From positions 186,001 to 250,000 of the forward strand of contig CAINOE010000107.1 of assembly GCA_903851415.1 (NCBI GenBank): a stretch of 64,000 nt of DNA. Reading direction: 5' to 3'. The notes below the pieces were generated by a model. That model saw only the letters and a list, made by a program, of their open reading frames with translations. It made no database searches and was not told where the DNA came from. Positions 27,504 to 35,888 of the stretch are shown here, in pieces. This DNA comes from an uncultured Rhodopila sp. Its GTDB lineage: Bacteria > Pseudomonadota > Alphaproteobacteria > Acetobacterales > Acetobacteraceae. Within the stretch, counting starts at the first letter, position 1. Each line of letters begins with the position of its first letter. The position numbers were made by a program, and so were the translations under genes.

Positions 27504-27875
27504 ATCGCGCGAAGACGGTTGCCTGCGGCAGGTTTGCGCCTGTTCAGGGGGCGCCGGTTCGCCTGGCTGCCTGGTGTCTGAGCATGAAGGAGGTTTCTTG
27601 AACTCGTGTCGAAACCACATCTAAGGTGAATCCAATCCAAACCGGCTTGGGGCTTGCCGGGCGACAACTCCAGTTGGAGACCTGGCGCCGGTGAGCAGCA
27701 GTCCAACGACTTTGCCCACTGATCGTGAAGGACGGCCCCGGCCGATCCGTGGCCTTGTGATAAGGCACAACTTCCTCTGGAACCATGAGGCGACCGCCGG
27801 AACAGACGCGGCGAGCAAGTACGCACCCCCATTGCAGGCGCGGACGTTCCGGCAAGTCGGGGCACCCGCCCCGCT
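27504..27875. other. Gene-free interval, 372 bases
   Basis: The region lies between the small plus-strand gene and the convergent CBS gene. Overlapping short open frames on both strands have no recognisable product and no ribosome sites. I see no repeat or RNA gene in it. Confidence 0.5.
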
Positions 27876-28433
27876 TCACCCCGAAACAGCCACCGGACGG
27901 CCGAAATGCGCGATCAGATCGCCGCGCGAGACGATGCCGATGGGATGCCAGCCTTCCACCACCGGCAGATGCCGGTAACCGCCCTCATGCATCATTCGCA
28001 GTGCGTCGGCAGCCCGCTTTTCCGGCGGCAGCGAATCCGGCTCCAGCGTCATCACGGCGCAGAGCCGCGTCGTCTCCGGATCGAGGCCCTCCGCCACCAC
28101 CCGGCACACGGCATCGCGGCCGGTGAACAAACCCGCCAGCCGTCCTTCCGCGCCGGTCACCATGATCGCTCCGATGCGCCGATCGCGCATCATGCAGCAC
28201 GCCAACTGAACGGTTGCCGTGTCGGGAAGCGTCACCGGCCGGCGCAGCCTGACGATATCGCCCAGGTTCCGGTTGGAAATATCGGCGAAGAATGTCGGAC
28301 GCAACTGCCAGGGTCCCGGACGAGTTGCGATCGTGCCGCCGTTCGGCCCGAACCGCACGGTCTTTACAGTGCTACCGGCCTGCGGGCCAACAATCAGCGA
28401 CCTTGCATCGGAGATATCAAGGGTGCCTGCCAT
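27876..28433 (-). CDS. CBS-domain protein
   Basis: 185-residue cytoplasmic protein with two CBS motifs (about residues 60-112, ending GLFTGRDAVCRVV, and 126-177, ending GIVSRGDLIAHFG). An N-terminal extension of about 55 residues (GPQAGSTVKTVRFGPNGG) is unassigned. CBS pairs bind adenine nucleotides and act as energy sensors. AGGAAACAGCC precedes ATG 28433; this leader is repeated before the small gene at 29109. It is the last of three minus-strand genes downstream of an FNR-type box at 29291, which suggests expression under low oxygen (inference). Confidence 0.85.
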   Translation of the reverse strand: MAGTLDISDARSLIVGPQAGSTVKTVRFGPNGGTIATRPGPWQLRPTFFADISNRNLGDIVRLRRPVTLPDTATVQLACCMMRDRRIGAIMVTGAEGRLAGLFTGRDAVCRVVAEGLDPETTRLCAVMTLEPDSLPPEKRAADALRMMHEGGYRHLPVVEGWHPIGIVSRGDLIAHFGRPVAVSG

Positions 28434-28464
28434 GGCTGTTTCCTATGTGTTGCGCCGCTATCGG
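28431..28464 (-). promoter_or_regulatory. Translation leader shared with the gene at 29109
   Basis: The 31 bases preceding the CBS start codon match those preceding the GTG at 29109 in three blocks with identical spacing (GCCGATA, CGGCGCA and AGGAAACAGCC), with six divergent bases between the second and third. The third block carries the ribosome site. Confidence 0.55.
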
Positions 28465-28641
28465 CATGAACGGTTTGATCTTCAGCGATGTGCTCTCGAA
28501 CCGGGTTCAGCGCGTCCTCGGTGGCACCCCGCGGCGGCGGAGGCCGATATTTCGGATGTCGCGATCCGCGGTTGAGCGTGCGCCGCGCCGGGCGGAGACT
28601 GCATGGCAGTTTGTCCCGGCGGCTGCGCCCGCCCCCGGCGT

Positions 28642-28833
28642 TCAGCCCGGATTTTCGTGCCGGGCTGAGTCGGCCGGCGCCTGCCGGGCACGCAGGTAGC
28701 CCTGCACCCGGTCGACGGCAGCCTGCACGACCGGATCCTCGTTCAGCGGCGAGGCCGCGGCTTTCTGGAGGAAGTTCTCCAGCCGGTCGGTCGGGTCGAG
28801 AGGCATCGGCAAATCGATCAGGAACCTTGGCAT
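28642..28833 (-). CDS. Small unknown protein, 63 residues
   Basis: Begins MPRFLIDLPMPLDPTDRLEN and continues with a helical segment (VVQAAVDRVQGYLRARQ). AAAGGAAAG lies upstream of the ATG. It sits between the CBS gene and the small gene at 29109 on the same strand, in the presumed low-oxygen operon. I do not recognise a family. Confidence 0.5.
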   Translation of the reverse strand: MPRFLIDLPMPLDPTDRLENFLQKAAASPLNEDPVVQAAVDRVQGYLRARQAPADSARHENPG

Positions 28834-28920
28834 CGAATGATTTCTTTCCTTTGTTATGATCTAAGTCTGTCCATGCCCCTCGCCGATCGGCCGGGCTCGC
28901 CGCGGCGGCCGATCGGCGGC

Positions 28921-29109
28921 TCAGCGGGTGGACGGCCGCTGCGGCAGTTCGGACTCTGCGCTGAAGAATCCCGATCTTTCCTGCCAATAAGCCGCGTAAA
29001 CGCTGGTCTCGCGATGGTCCACCGGCTGCGGCGCCGGCTTCTTGCCGGGGCGGGGGGTGGACTCCATGCTCAGGTTGCGGTCATCGGGTATTATGGCGGT
29101 CGCGGTCAC
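28921..29109 (-). CDS. Small unknown protein, 62 residues, GTG start
   Basis: Translated from GTG 29109 it starts MTATAIIPDDRNLSMES and ends in an acidic, aromatic part (VYAAYWQERSGFFSAESEL). The open frame extends to 29178, but GGAAGGAAACAGCC directly before the GTG matches the ribosome site of the CBS gene, which decides the start. It is first in the minus-strand group below the FNR-type box at 29291. No family is recognised. Confidence 0.5.
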   Translation of the reverse strand: MTATAIIPDDRNLSMESTPRPGKKPAPQPVDHRETSVYAAYWQERSGFFSAESELPQRPSTR

Positions 29110-29140
29110 GGCTGTTTCCTTCCAAATGCGCCGGTATCGG
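29107..29140 (-). promoter_or_regulatory. Translation leader shared with the CBS gene
   Basis: This is the partner copy of the leader at 28431-28464. It includes the GTG start codon and the AGGAAACAGCC ribosome site. Confidence 0.55.
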
Positions 29141-29290
29141 CGGTGCCCGCTCGCCGGTTTTCGCCGGCATCGACTCAAATCAGACTCTCACCCATTCCGC
29201 CGGACGGCGGGGGATGACCGCGCGGGCAGTGTCAATACGGCTAGTGCGAAATCCGGATGAACATTTAGCCACATAGCACGCGCGGATTGG

Positions 29291-29304
29291 TTGATCCAGG
29301 TCAA
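29291..29304. promoter_or_regulatory. FNR/FixK-type box, left
   Basis: TTGATCCAGGTCAA fits the alphaproteobacterial FNR/FixK pattern TTGAT-N4-RTCAA. It lies 182 bases upstream of the GTG at 29109 in a spacer (29110-29754) that is AT-rich up to about 29530 and has no convincing gene. It probably serves the minus-strand small-gene/CBS group. Confidence 0.6.
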
Positions 29305-29454
29305 TCAGCCTGAAATTTTCCACGAAATTATAGTCACGAACAGGTCAGCAGCTAACCGTTACCAGTCTTCGCATCATATGAGACGCGATAAACAAATAAT
29401 GAGAAATATTGGTTTTATCTGTCGGAACCGTCCGGGAAACGAGACTTTACAGTT

Positions 29455-29497
29455 TTGATTTATATCATTTTCTGCAAAAGGCGGCCGTGATTATGAT
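29455..29497 (+). promoter_or_regulatory. FNR/FixK-type box with TATGAT -10 element, right
   Basis: TTGATTTATATCAT at 29455-29468 matches the FNR pattern except for the last base. TATGAT follows at 29492-29497. A start near 29504 would place the box about 42 bases upstream, the position of class II FNR activation. The promoter would read rightwards into the L,D-transpeptidase operon through a leader of about 250 bases. Confidence 0.5.
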
Positions 29498-29754
29498 TTA
29501 CCGCAATTCCTTGGGTTACCAAAGCACTTTTCCGATCGCCTGTTACCCGGTCCGCTCGGTGGCCGGACAGTCGATTGCTTCGCGCAAACAGAAATCGTTA
29601 TGCACAGGATATGTCGTCCACTTCGACTTCGCCGCGCGGCATTGCCGCCATCCCGCCGCGGACCGGGCGAAGCCGATCGGCAAAGTCAGGTGGACCGCTT
29701 GCTCCCGGGCCGCGCCGAAGCCAGGATCGGCGCCAGTCCGGGGGCAACTGACCG

Positions 29755-30246
29755 ATGCGCGCGATTGTTATTCCAAGCGGCCTGCTGACCATCCAGTCCG
29801 AAACGTTCCGGGCTGCGCTGGGACGCGGCGGGGTGCGGGCGGACAAGCACGAAGGCGACGGCGCAACCCCCGCCGCCGCCCTGCCCCTGCGCCGGCTACT
29901 CTACCGGGCCGATCGGCTGGCCGCGCCGGACTGCGCGGTGCCGGTAAAGCCGCTCGAACCGGCGGACGGCTGGTGCGACGATCCGGCCGATGCGGCTTAC
30001 AATCGCCCGGTCCGGCTGCCCATCGGCGCGAGCGCGGAAGCCCTGTGGCGAGAGGATGCAGTCTACGACATCATCGGCGTCCTGGGCTGGAACGACGACC
30101 CGATCGAGCCGGGCCGGGGGTCGGCGATCTTCCTGCACATTGCGCAGCCGGATTATGCGCCGACGCAAGGATGCGTGGCGCTGGCGCCGGACGATCTCCG
30201 GCGGGTTCTGGCAATGGGCCTGACCGGGATCGTCGTCAGGGCATGA
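29755..30246 (+). CDS. L,D-transpeptidase (YkuD-like catalytic domain)
   Basis: 163-residue protein with the YkuD catalytic signature: [21 protein letters not shown], with His128 and catalytic Cys140. L,D-transpeptidases make or attach peptidoglycan cross-links in the periplasm, but no signal peptide is seen here, as in several short alphaproteobacterial relatives. The motif W..DP ([10 protein letters not shown]) precedes the catalytic loop. It is the first gene after the rightward FNR-type promoter and overlaps the next small gene as ATGA. Confidence 0.83.
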   Translation: MRAIVIPSGLLTIQSETFRAALGRGGVRADKHEGDGATPAAALPLRRLLYRADRLAAPDCAVPVKPLEPADGWCDDPADAAYNRPVRLPIGASAEALWREDAVYDIIGVLGWNDDPIEPGRGSAIFLHIAQPDYAPTQGCVALAPDDLRRVLAMGLTGIVVRA

Positions 30247-30389
30247 AGCACACCGCCCCGGCCGATGCGCCGACACCGGGGGATGCATCGCGCTTCGCCG
30301 GCAGGGACGAGCACACGCCGCATCTTCCCCGGGAGGCGGCCAAGGTCCAGAATGGCCGCGATCCACTCACGGGAGAAGAAACCCAATGA
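30243..30389 (+). CDS. 48-residue peptide coupled on both sides
   Basis: A short hydrophilic peptide beginning [20 protein letters not shown] and ending [12 protein letters not shown]. Its ATG overlaps the upstream L,D-transpeptidase stop (ATGA at 30243) and its stop overlaps the downstream SDR start (ATGA at 30386). Exact overlaps at both ends strongly support translation. No known domain is recognised. Confidence 0.65.
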   Translation: MKHTAPADAPTPGDASRFAGRDEHTPHLPREAAKVQNGRDPLTGEETQ

Positions 30390-31132
30390 CAGATCGTGTC
30401 GCCATCATCACCGGAGCCGGCAGCGGCATCGGCCGCGCCGCCGCCCTGGCGCTGCTGAACGACGGCTGGTGCGTGGCGCTGGCAGGCCGCCGGCAGGATG
30501 CGCTGGAGGAAACCGCTGGCCTGGCGACCGGAGACAACTCGCTCGTGGTGCCGACGGACGTAACAGACCCGAAACAGGTCGACGCACTGTTTGCCAGGAC
30601 GAAGGCAACCTTCGGCCGCCTCGACACGCTGTTCAACAATGCCGGCGGCAACGTGCCGCCAACCAATTTCGGCGACTTCACCTTCGAGATGTGGCGCCAG
30701 GTCTGCGCGATCAACCTCGACGCGATGTTCCTCTGCGCCAACGCCGCCTTCCGGCAGATGCGCGACCAGTCGCCGCGCGGCGGCCGCATCATCAACAACG
30801 GCTCGATCTCGGCGCACAATCCGCGCCCGGGTTCGGCCGGCTATACCTCCACCAAGCACGCTATTACCGGGCTGACCAAGTCGATCGCGCTGGACGGGCG
30901 GCAATACGACATCTGCTGCAGCCAGATCGATATCGGCAACGCCGCCACGCCGATGACGGCAAAGTCCACAAGCGGACAGATGCAGCCGAACGGCCAGATG
31001 ATGCAGGAGCCGCGGATGGACGCCGATGACGTCGGCAAACAGGTGGCGTTCATGGCGAACCTGTCGCTCGACTCCAACGTCCAGTTCGTCTCCATCATGG
31101 CCACCAAGATGCCCTGGATCGGCCGCGGCTGA
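30386..31132 (+). CDS. Short-chain dehydrogenase/reductase
   Basis: 248-residue classical SDR using NAD(P). [12 protein letters not shown] is the cofactor loop, NNAGGN the structural motif, and the catalytic Ser (NGSISAHNP) and YTSTK (YxxxK) are present. GRR after the second strand suggests NADP preference. The start overlaps the upstream peptide (ATGA) and the stop overlaps the esterase start (TGATG), so it is in the same operon. Substrate unknown. Confidence 0.9.
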   Translation: MTDRVAIITGAGSGIGRAAALALLNDGWCVALAGRRQDALEETAGLATGDNSLVVPTDVTDPKQVDALFARTKATFGRLDTLFNNAGGNVPPTNFGDFTFEMWRQVCAINLDAMFLCANAAFRQMRDQSPRGGRIINNGSISAHNPRPGSAGYTSTKHAITGLTKSIALDGRQYDICCSQIDIGNAATPMTAKSTSGQMQPNGQMMQEPRMDADDVGKQVAFMANLSLDSNVQFVSIMATKMPWIGRG

Positions 31133-32763
31133 TGCGCTGCGGGCGGCGAGCCTTGCTCGGCCTGGCCGCGGCCGAACTGGCCACCGGGCCCGCGCCCGGG
31201 GCGGCCGCCGCGGCGGGTCGCAAGCCGCCGCCGCCGCCCAACATCACCGTCGAGACGCATCGCGGCAAGGTCCGCGGCACGCTGGACGACGGGATCAAGG
31301 TGTTCAAGGGCATCCCCTACGCCGCGGGCACGGCCGGACTGAACCGCTTCCGCCCGCCGAAGCCGGCGAAGATCTGGAACGAGACCCGCGATGCCGTCGC
31401 CTACGGCCCGATGTGCCCGCAACTCGCGACGGAGCGCGGCAACTTGGCGGCGTCCTGGACGTTCGGCAAGGAAGCCGGCGAGGACTGCCTGGTGCTGAAC
31501 GTCTGGACTCCCGCCCTGCACGACCAGCGCAAGCGGCCGGTGATGGTCTGGCTGCACGGCGGCGGGTTTCATGCCGGATCGGGTTCGGCCAACGTGTTCG
31601 CCGGCACCCGGCTGTGCCGGCGCGGCGATGTCGTTGTTGTCACGGTCAATCACCGGCTGAACGTGTTCGGCTTTTTGTATCTTGCGCGTATCGGCGGCGC
31701 CGAATACGCGGAGTCCGGCAATGCCGGGATGCTCGACCTGGTCGCCGCGCTGCGCTGGGTGCATGAGAACATCGCGGCGTTCGGCGGCGACCCGGCGAAT
31801 GTCACGATCTTCGGCCAATCGGGCGGCGGCGCCAAGGTCGGCACGCTGATGGCGATGCCGCAGGCGCGCGGACTGTTCCACAAGGCGATCGTGCAGAGCG
31901 GCTCGCATTTGGCGGGGCTGACGCCGGAGGAGGCGACAAAACACGCGCAGACCTTCCTGGCCGCGGTGGGCGTGAAACCGAACGAGCTGCTGCAATTGTC
32001 GAAACTGCCGGTGGACAAGCTGCTCGCGGGCCTGAAGACGGTGATGGAGGCGCCCGGACCGAAGCCGAACTACAGTCCGGTGGTGGACGGCATCGTCCTG
32101 CCCGGGGGACCGTGGCAGCCGGACGGTCCGGCGGTTTCGGCGGCGATCCCGATGATCGTCGGCACCACGCGGACCGAGACGACGGCGCTGCTGGCGGCGA
32201 GCGCGCCGGAGGATTTCCGGATGGACGAAGCGGCGCTGCGCAAGCGCCTCGCGGCCTGGGTGCCGGAGAAGGACTTTGCCCGTGTCGTCACCGGGTTTCG
32301 CAGAATCCTCCCCGAGGCGTCTCCATCGGATCTTTATTTTGCAATAACGACGGACCGGAGGGTGCGGCAGCAGGCCTGGGCGCAGGCCGAGCGGAAGGCC
32401 GCGCAGGGCGCGGCTCCGGTCTGGCTGTACGAACTGGACTGGAGCACGCCGGTGGATGGCGGCAAGTGGGGCTCGCCGCATGCGCTTGATCTGGCCTTTG
32501 TCTTCGACAATGTGGCGGTGTCGGAGTCGATGACGGGCGGCGGTCCGGACCCGCAACGTCTGGCCGATGAGATGAGTGCGGCGTGGATTGCGTTCGCGCG
32601 GTCGGGGAACCCGAATGCCGACGCGATTCCTCAATGGCCGCCGTTCGTGCCGGCCAGCCGGGCAACGATGGTGTTCGATGTCAGGCCGCGGGTGGTGAAC
32701 GACTTCCGCGGGGATGAGCGCGCACTGCTGGCGTCGCTGCCGTTGGTGAAGGTCAGCCGGTAG
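31132..32763 (+). CDS. Type B carboxylesterase/lipase
   Basis: 543-residue alpha/beta hydrolase of the carboxylesterase B family. FKGIPYAAG and EDCLVLNVWTP are family signatures, WLHGGGFHAGSG is the oxyanion region, and the nucleophile Ser230 is in FGQSGGGAKVG. An N-terminal [17 protein letters not shown] with twin arginines suggests export, possibly by Tat, although the hydrophobic core is short. Last gene of the operon that begins with the L,D-transpeptidase. Confidence 0.88.
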   Translation: MRCGRRALLGLAAAELATGPAPGAAAAAGRKPPPPPNITVETHRGKVRGTLDDGIKVFKGIPYAAGTAGLNRFRPPKPAKIWNETRDAVAYGPMCPQLATERGNLAASWTFGKEAGEDCLVLNVWTPALHDQRKRPVMVWLHGGGFHAGSGSANVFAGTRLCRRGDVVVVTVNHRLNVFGFLYLARIGGAEYAESGNAGMLDLVAALRWVHENIAAFGGDPANVTIFGQSGGGAKVGTLMAMPQARGLFHKAIVQSGSHLAGLTPEEATKHAQTFLAAVGVKPNELLQLSKLPVDKLLAGLKTVMEAPGPKPNYSPVVDGIVLPGGPWQPDGPAVSAAIPMIVGTTRTETTALLAASAPEDFRMDEAALRKRLAAWVPEKDFARVVTGFRRILPEASPSDLYFAITTDRRVRQQAWAQAERKAAQGAAPVWLYELDWSTPVDGGKWGSPHALDLAFVFDNVAVSESMTGGGPDPQRLADEMSAAWIAFARSGNPNADAIPQWPPFVPASRATMVFDVRPRVVNDFRGDERALLASLPLVKVSR

Positions 32764-33136
32764 CGGCTGGTTTGGGTCTGATCCACCATTGCGGCCGGGG
32801 GACCCGGGGCGGCGCAGTCGTTCGTGCACGCCGGACAGGATTTCGGCTCCAATACCAATCGGCGATGACATCGACCCTCCGCCCTCGCCGCCCCGTTGGT
32901 GCGACGCCGGCGGGGTACGAGATCAATTTTGAAGCCGGCGGCCGCCCTCGGTCTTGACGCCCGCGAGGTCAAGGCACCGGTCATCAACACGGCCAGACGG
33001 TTCCACCGTCCTTCCGGCGATAGCGCGATCCCGCGCATGGACCCCGCAAAAACTTGCCCCGCCGGTTTGTTGTTGCATAATTATTATTCTATATCCTATG
33101 TGAGAGACGGAACCACTGGCCGCGGTGCATGCTGGC
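32764..33136. other. Gene-free interval, 373 bases
   Basis: No credible gene. The last part (about 33063-33108) is AT-rich (TTGCATAATTATTATTCTAT) and likely holds the promoter for the following GGDEF gene. Confidence 0.5.
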
Positions 33137-33322
33137 ATGAAGGAAACTTTGACATTCGAAGCCGCTGCCGGACCTCAGTCCCCCGCACAGCGGCCCGCTC
33201 CCCCGGCCAGCGGAAGCAACCACCGGGAGGGGGAGGAATATCGGCGGAATGAGGTCGCCCGGCTCCGTGCCGCGTTGCTGGCCGCACCCGGAACATTTGC
33301 CCAGCTCTGTCTCAGCCCATGA
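33137..33322 (+). pseudogene. N-terminal PilZ half in another frame from the GGDEF gene
   Basis: This frame starts MKETLTFEAAAGPQSPAQR and contains REGEEYRRNEVARLRAALL, an RxxxR-type opening of a PilZ domain. It stops in TGA just where the downstream frame begins to read HDLARGGAAVNCDW, the middle of a PilZ domain. Skipping one C in the run at about 33317-33319 would join them into one protein. Either the gene is frameshifted or the sequence has an error here. Confidence 0.55.
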
Positions 33323-34910
33323 CCTTGCACGAGGCGGAGCCGCGGTGAACTGCGACTGGAAGCTGCCCATCGGCACGGACGTTACGGTCGTGTTGCCCGG
33401 CGCGCAGGGCGCCGTGTCAGGACAGGTCGTGCGGTCCGATGGCGCGGTGTTGGCCGTCATGGTCCGGCAGCATGCCGCGAGCCAGGCACGACTTGACCCC
33501 GTTCCGGCCCGGTCTGACGAGACCCGGCGATGCGGCGTGACCGAAACTGCTTTGCCAGCCGCAGCCGGCGGTGCGGCTTCCAATGAAAAGGACGCTGCGC
33601 CCGGTGGCCCGTCCGGAGCAGCGTTGTTCGGCACCGCCACGACGTCTCACATATTGAGCGACAGCAAAGCCATTCCGTTCGCCGCGGTGCGGGACGGCAG
33701 GCTGGCCTTTGCCAACCCCGCTTTCATGTCGCTGTTCCGCGCCGACAGGGACCTCACCGGACTGGCCTTGCCCGATCTCCTTGCGCTTGAAAGCAGGGAG
33801 GCCTTGGACAAGCTGCTCGCCGATTCCGATGCTGCGTTGGTGACCTTCCAGGGACGGGCTATCCGGCTCGATGGCGCCTCGTTCGAGGTCGAACTTTTCC
33901 TCGCGCGGGAAACGCGCGGCGGCGTATCAACCATGTGCGTGCTGGCCAAGGACGGGACGCGGCATCGCAATGCCGACAAGCATCTAAGCTATCTTGCCTT
34001 TACGGACGTATTGACGGGTTTGCCGAACCGGGCGCTGCTGATGGATCGGCTGCGGGATGCCATCGTCAAGGCCCGGACCGAGACGTCCGTTCTGGCGGTT
34101 CTTATGGCCGACCTGGACGGCTTTAAGACCGTCAACGACACGTTCGGGCACCAGGCGGGCGACATCGTCCTCCAAACAGTGGCGCAGCGGTATCTGGAAT
34201 GTGTCCATGGCACGGATACGCTGGCCCGCCTCGGCGGAGACGAGTTCTGCGTCCTGCTGCCCGTCATTGACGACATCAGCGAGGCGGAGGCGGTTGCCGC
34301 CCGCTTCGTTGCGGCGACCAGCCGGCCGATACCGATTGACAGTCAGGAGGTTCGCGTCGGTGTCAGCATCGGGATCGCATTGTTTCCCGAGCACGGCTCG
34401 ACCGGGGATGCGATGCTTGGCGCGGCCGACGCGGCGCTCTACGACGCAAAGCGAGGCGGCCGAAACCGCTACGCCGTGGCGTCCGTCGCGTATTGCCTTA
34501 AAGCGGTCTCTTTGCCTCTGGTGAAGTGGTCCGCAGGCTATGATGTCGGCGTCGCGATGATCGACAAACAGCACCGTCAACTCGCCGAGCACATCAACGA
34601 CCTGGCGGCTTCGCTGGGACGCGGGGATGACCAGGCGATAATCTCGGACAAGCTGGCGACGGCGCTCGCCTACACGCGGCACCACTTCGAAAGCGAAGAG
34701 CGTCTCATGAATAAAATCGATTACAAGGACGCCGCCGCTCACCGCGGGATGCACGCCCAACTCCTGGACGAACTTCAGGGCTTCTCGGCGGAATGGGATA
34801 CGCGCAGTCTTAGCCTGACCGCACGATTCCTACAGGAATGGCTGTTACGGCATGTCGAAACCGCGGATCGCGACCTCGCCGCCGCGCTCATTTCCCGGGG
34901 CATCGCCTGA
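33249..34910 (+). CDS. PAS-GGDEF diguanylate cyclase with C-terminal bacteriohemerythrin domain
   Basis: Signalling enzyme making c-di-GMP. In order: the second half of a PilZ-like domain (VVLPGAQGAVSGQVVRSDG), a PAS domain (about residues 135-235), a GGDEF domain with intact RLGGDEF near 329-333, and a hemerythrin domain with di-iron ligands in IDKQHRQL, TRHHFESEE, HRGMH and HVETAD. Hemerythrin binds O2, so cyclase activity may respond to oxygen. The first residues from ATG 33249 read across the PilZ half in the other frame and are probably not real; the natural start is likely 33137 with a frame correction near 33318. Confidence 0.85.
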   Translation: MRSPGSVPRCWPHPEHLPSSVSAHDLARGGAAVNCDWKLPIGTDVTVVLPGAQGAVSGQVVRSDGAVLAVMVRQHAASQARLDPVPARSDETRRCGVTETALPAAAGGAASNEKDAAPGGPSGAALFGTATTSHILSDSKAIPFAAVRDGRLAFANPAFMSLFRADRDLTGLALPDLLALESREALDKLLADSDAALVTFQGRAIRLDGASFEVELFLARETRGGVSTMCVLAKDGTRHRNADKHLSYLAFTDVLTGLPNRALLMDRLRDAIVKARTETSVLAVLMADLDGFKTVNDTFGHQAGDIVLQTVAQRYLECVHGTDTLARLGGDEFCVLLPVIDDISEAEAVAARFVAATSRPIPIDSQEVRVGVSIGIALFPEHGSTGDAMLGAADAALYDAKRGGRNRYAVASVAYCLKAVSLPLVKWSAGYDVGVAMIDKQHRQLAEHINDLAASLGRGDDQAIISDKLATALAYTRHHFESEERLMNKIDYKDAAAHRGMHAQLLDELQGFSAEWDTRSLSLTARFLQEWLLRHVETADRDLAAALISRGIA

Positions 34911-35090
34911 AGCGTCGTGACCCGGCGGAGGCAGGCGCGTCCGCCGAGATCTGCTGCAAGATCCCCGGCATCCGGCGCACTCGAAGATCACCGCCGGGCG
35001 CTGCTTCGGTCCGATGCCGAAAAGCTGAGCGTAGCGGGTGTCGGCACGCCCCTCCGGCGTGGACGCGGCCCGCATGCTGTCCCTCCCGCG

Positions 35091-35888
35091 CTACCGAAAC
35101 TCGATCCGCCAGCTCCGCTCCTCCAGCGCGTCCAGCAGCAGGTCCAGAGTCAGCCTTGGCAGGCGCCCCAGCAGGCGGGACCGTTTCGGCGCGATCCGCC
35201 GCGCCCGCGCGCGGTCGCCGCCAAGCTGCCTCACCAGCTCATCGACCGTCGAGAATCCATCGATCAGCCCGAGCCCCAGCGCCTGCTCGCCCAGCATATA
35301 GCCGCCGTCGAACAGCACGTCGTCCTCCGCCTTCAGCCGCCGCCCGCGCCGGCTGCGCACCCAGTCCTTGAAGCGGACATGCAGCTTCTCCATCAGATCC
35401 TTGACGAACGCGACATCCTCCGGCTTTTCCGCGCTGAAGGGATCCAGCCGCGCCTTGTTGCGGCCCGCGGTGTAGATCCGCCGCTCGATGCCAAAGCGGC
35501 TGAGCAGGTCGGGAAAGCCGAACCCGCCGCCGACGACGCCGATGGAGCCGACGATGCTCATCGGGTTGGCATGGATCTCATCGCCCGCGCAGGCGAGCCA
35601 GTATCCGCCCGACGCCCCCACCTCCCGTATCACCGCATGCACTCTCACCCCCCGCCGATCGGCCTGAGTGCGGATCATGGCGGCGATGAGCTCGGATTGG
35701 ACGGGGGAGCCGCCGGGGCTTTCGATGTCCAGGATCACCGGGCGTCCATCAGCCGAATCGAAGGCTTTTTCGATCAGCGGGCGGGCCGAGTCGGCGCTCA
35801 GCATTCCCGATCGCGCGGCGATCACGCCGTGCAATACGATTACGTTTATGTGAGGTCTTCGCCAGGGCAACAGGCTGGTTCCACTCAT
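35091..35888 (-). CDS. S49 family serine peptidase (SppA-like)
   Basis: 265-residue ClpP-fold protease of the SppA/SohB family, which degrades signal peptides or membrane proteins. LDIESPGGSP forms the oxyanion region, the nucleophile Ser93 is in GASGGYWLACAGD, and the base Lys145 is in GRNKARLDPF. It is short for SppA, with one catalytic domain and no clear N-terminal membrane anchor. The start overlaps the upstream GNAT stop as ATGA. The 180 bases between it and the GGDEF gene hold nothing convincing. Confidence 0.88.
   Translation of the reverse strand: MSGTSLLPWRRPHINVIVLHGVIAARSGMLSADSARPLIEKAFDSADGRPVILDIESPGGSPVQSELIAAMIRTQADRRGVRVHAVIREVGASGGYWLACAGDEIHANPMSIVGSIGVVGGGFGFPDLLSRFGIERRIYTAGRNKARLDPFSAEKPEDVAFVKDLMEKLHVRFKDWVRSRRGRRLKAEDDVLFDGGYMLGEQALGLGLIDGFSTVDELVRQLGGDRARARRIAPKRSRLLGRLPRLTLDLLLDALEERSWRIEFR

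Noticed and set aside
27504..27875. Possible transposase remnant after the small gene at 27243
   Set aside because: No DDE or other transposase motif and no terminal repeats could be found in any frame.
34845..35075. Minus-strand frame in the gap between the GGDEF and S49 genes, possible gene remnant
   Set aside because: It overlaps the end of the GGDEF gene, has no recognisable motif, and a remnant cannot be named.
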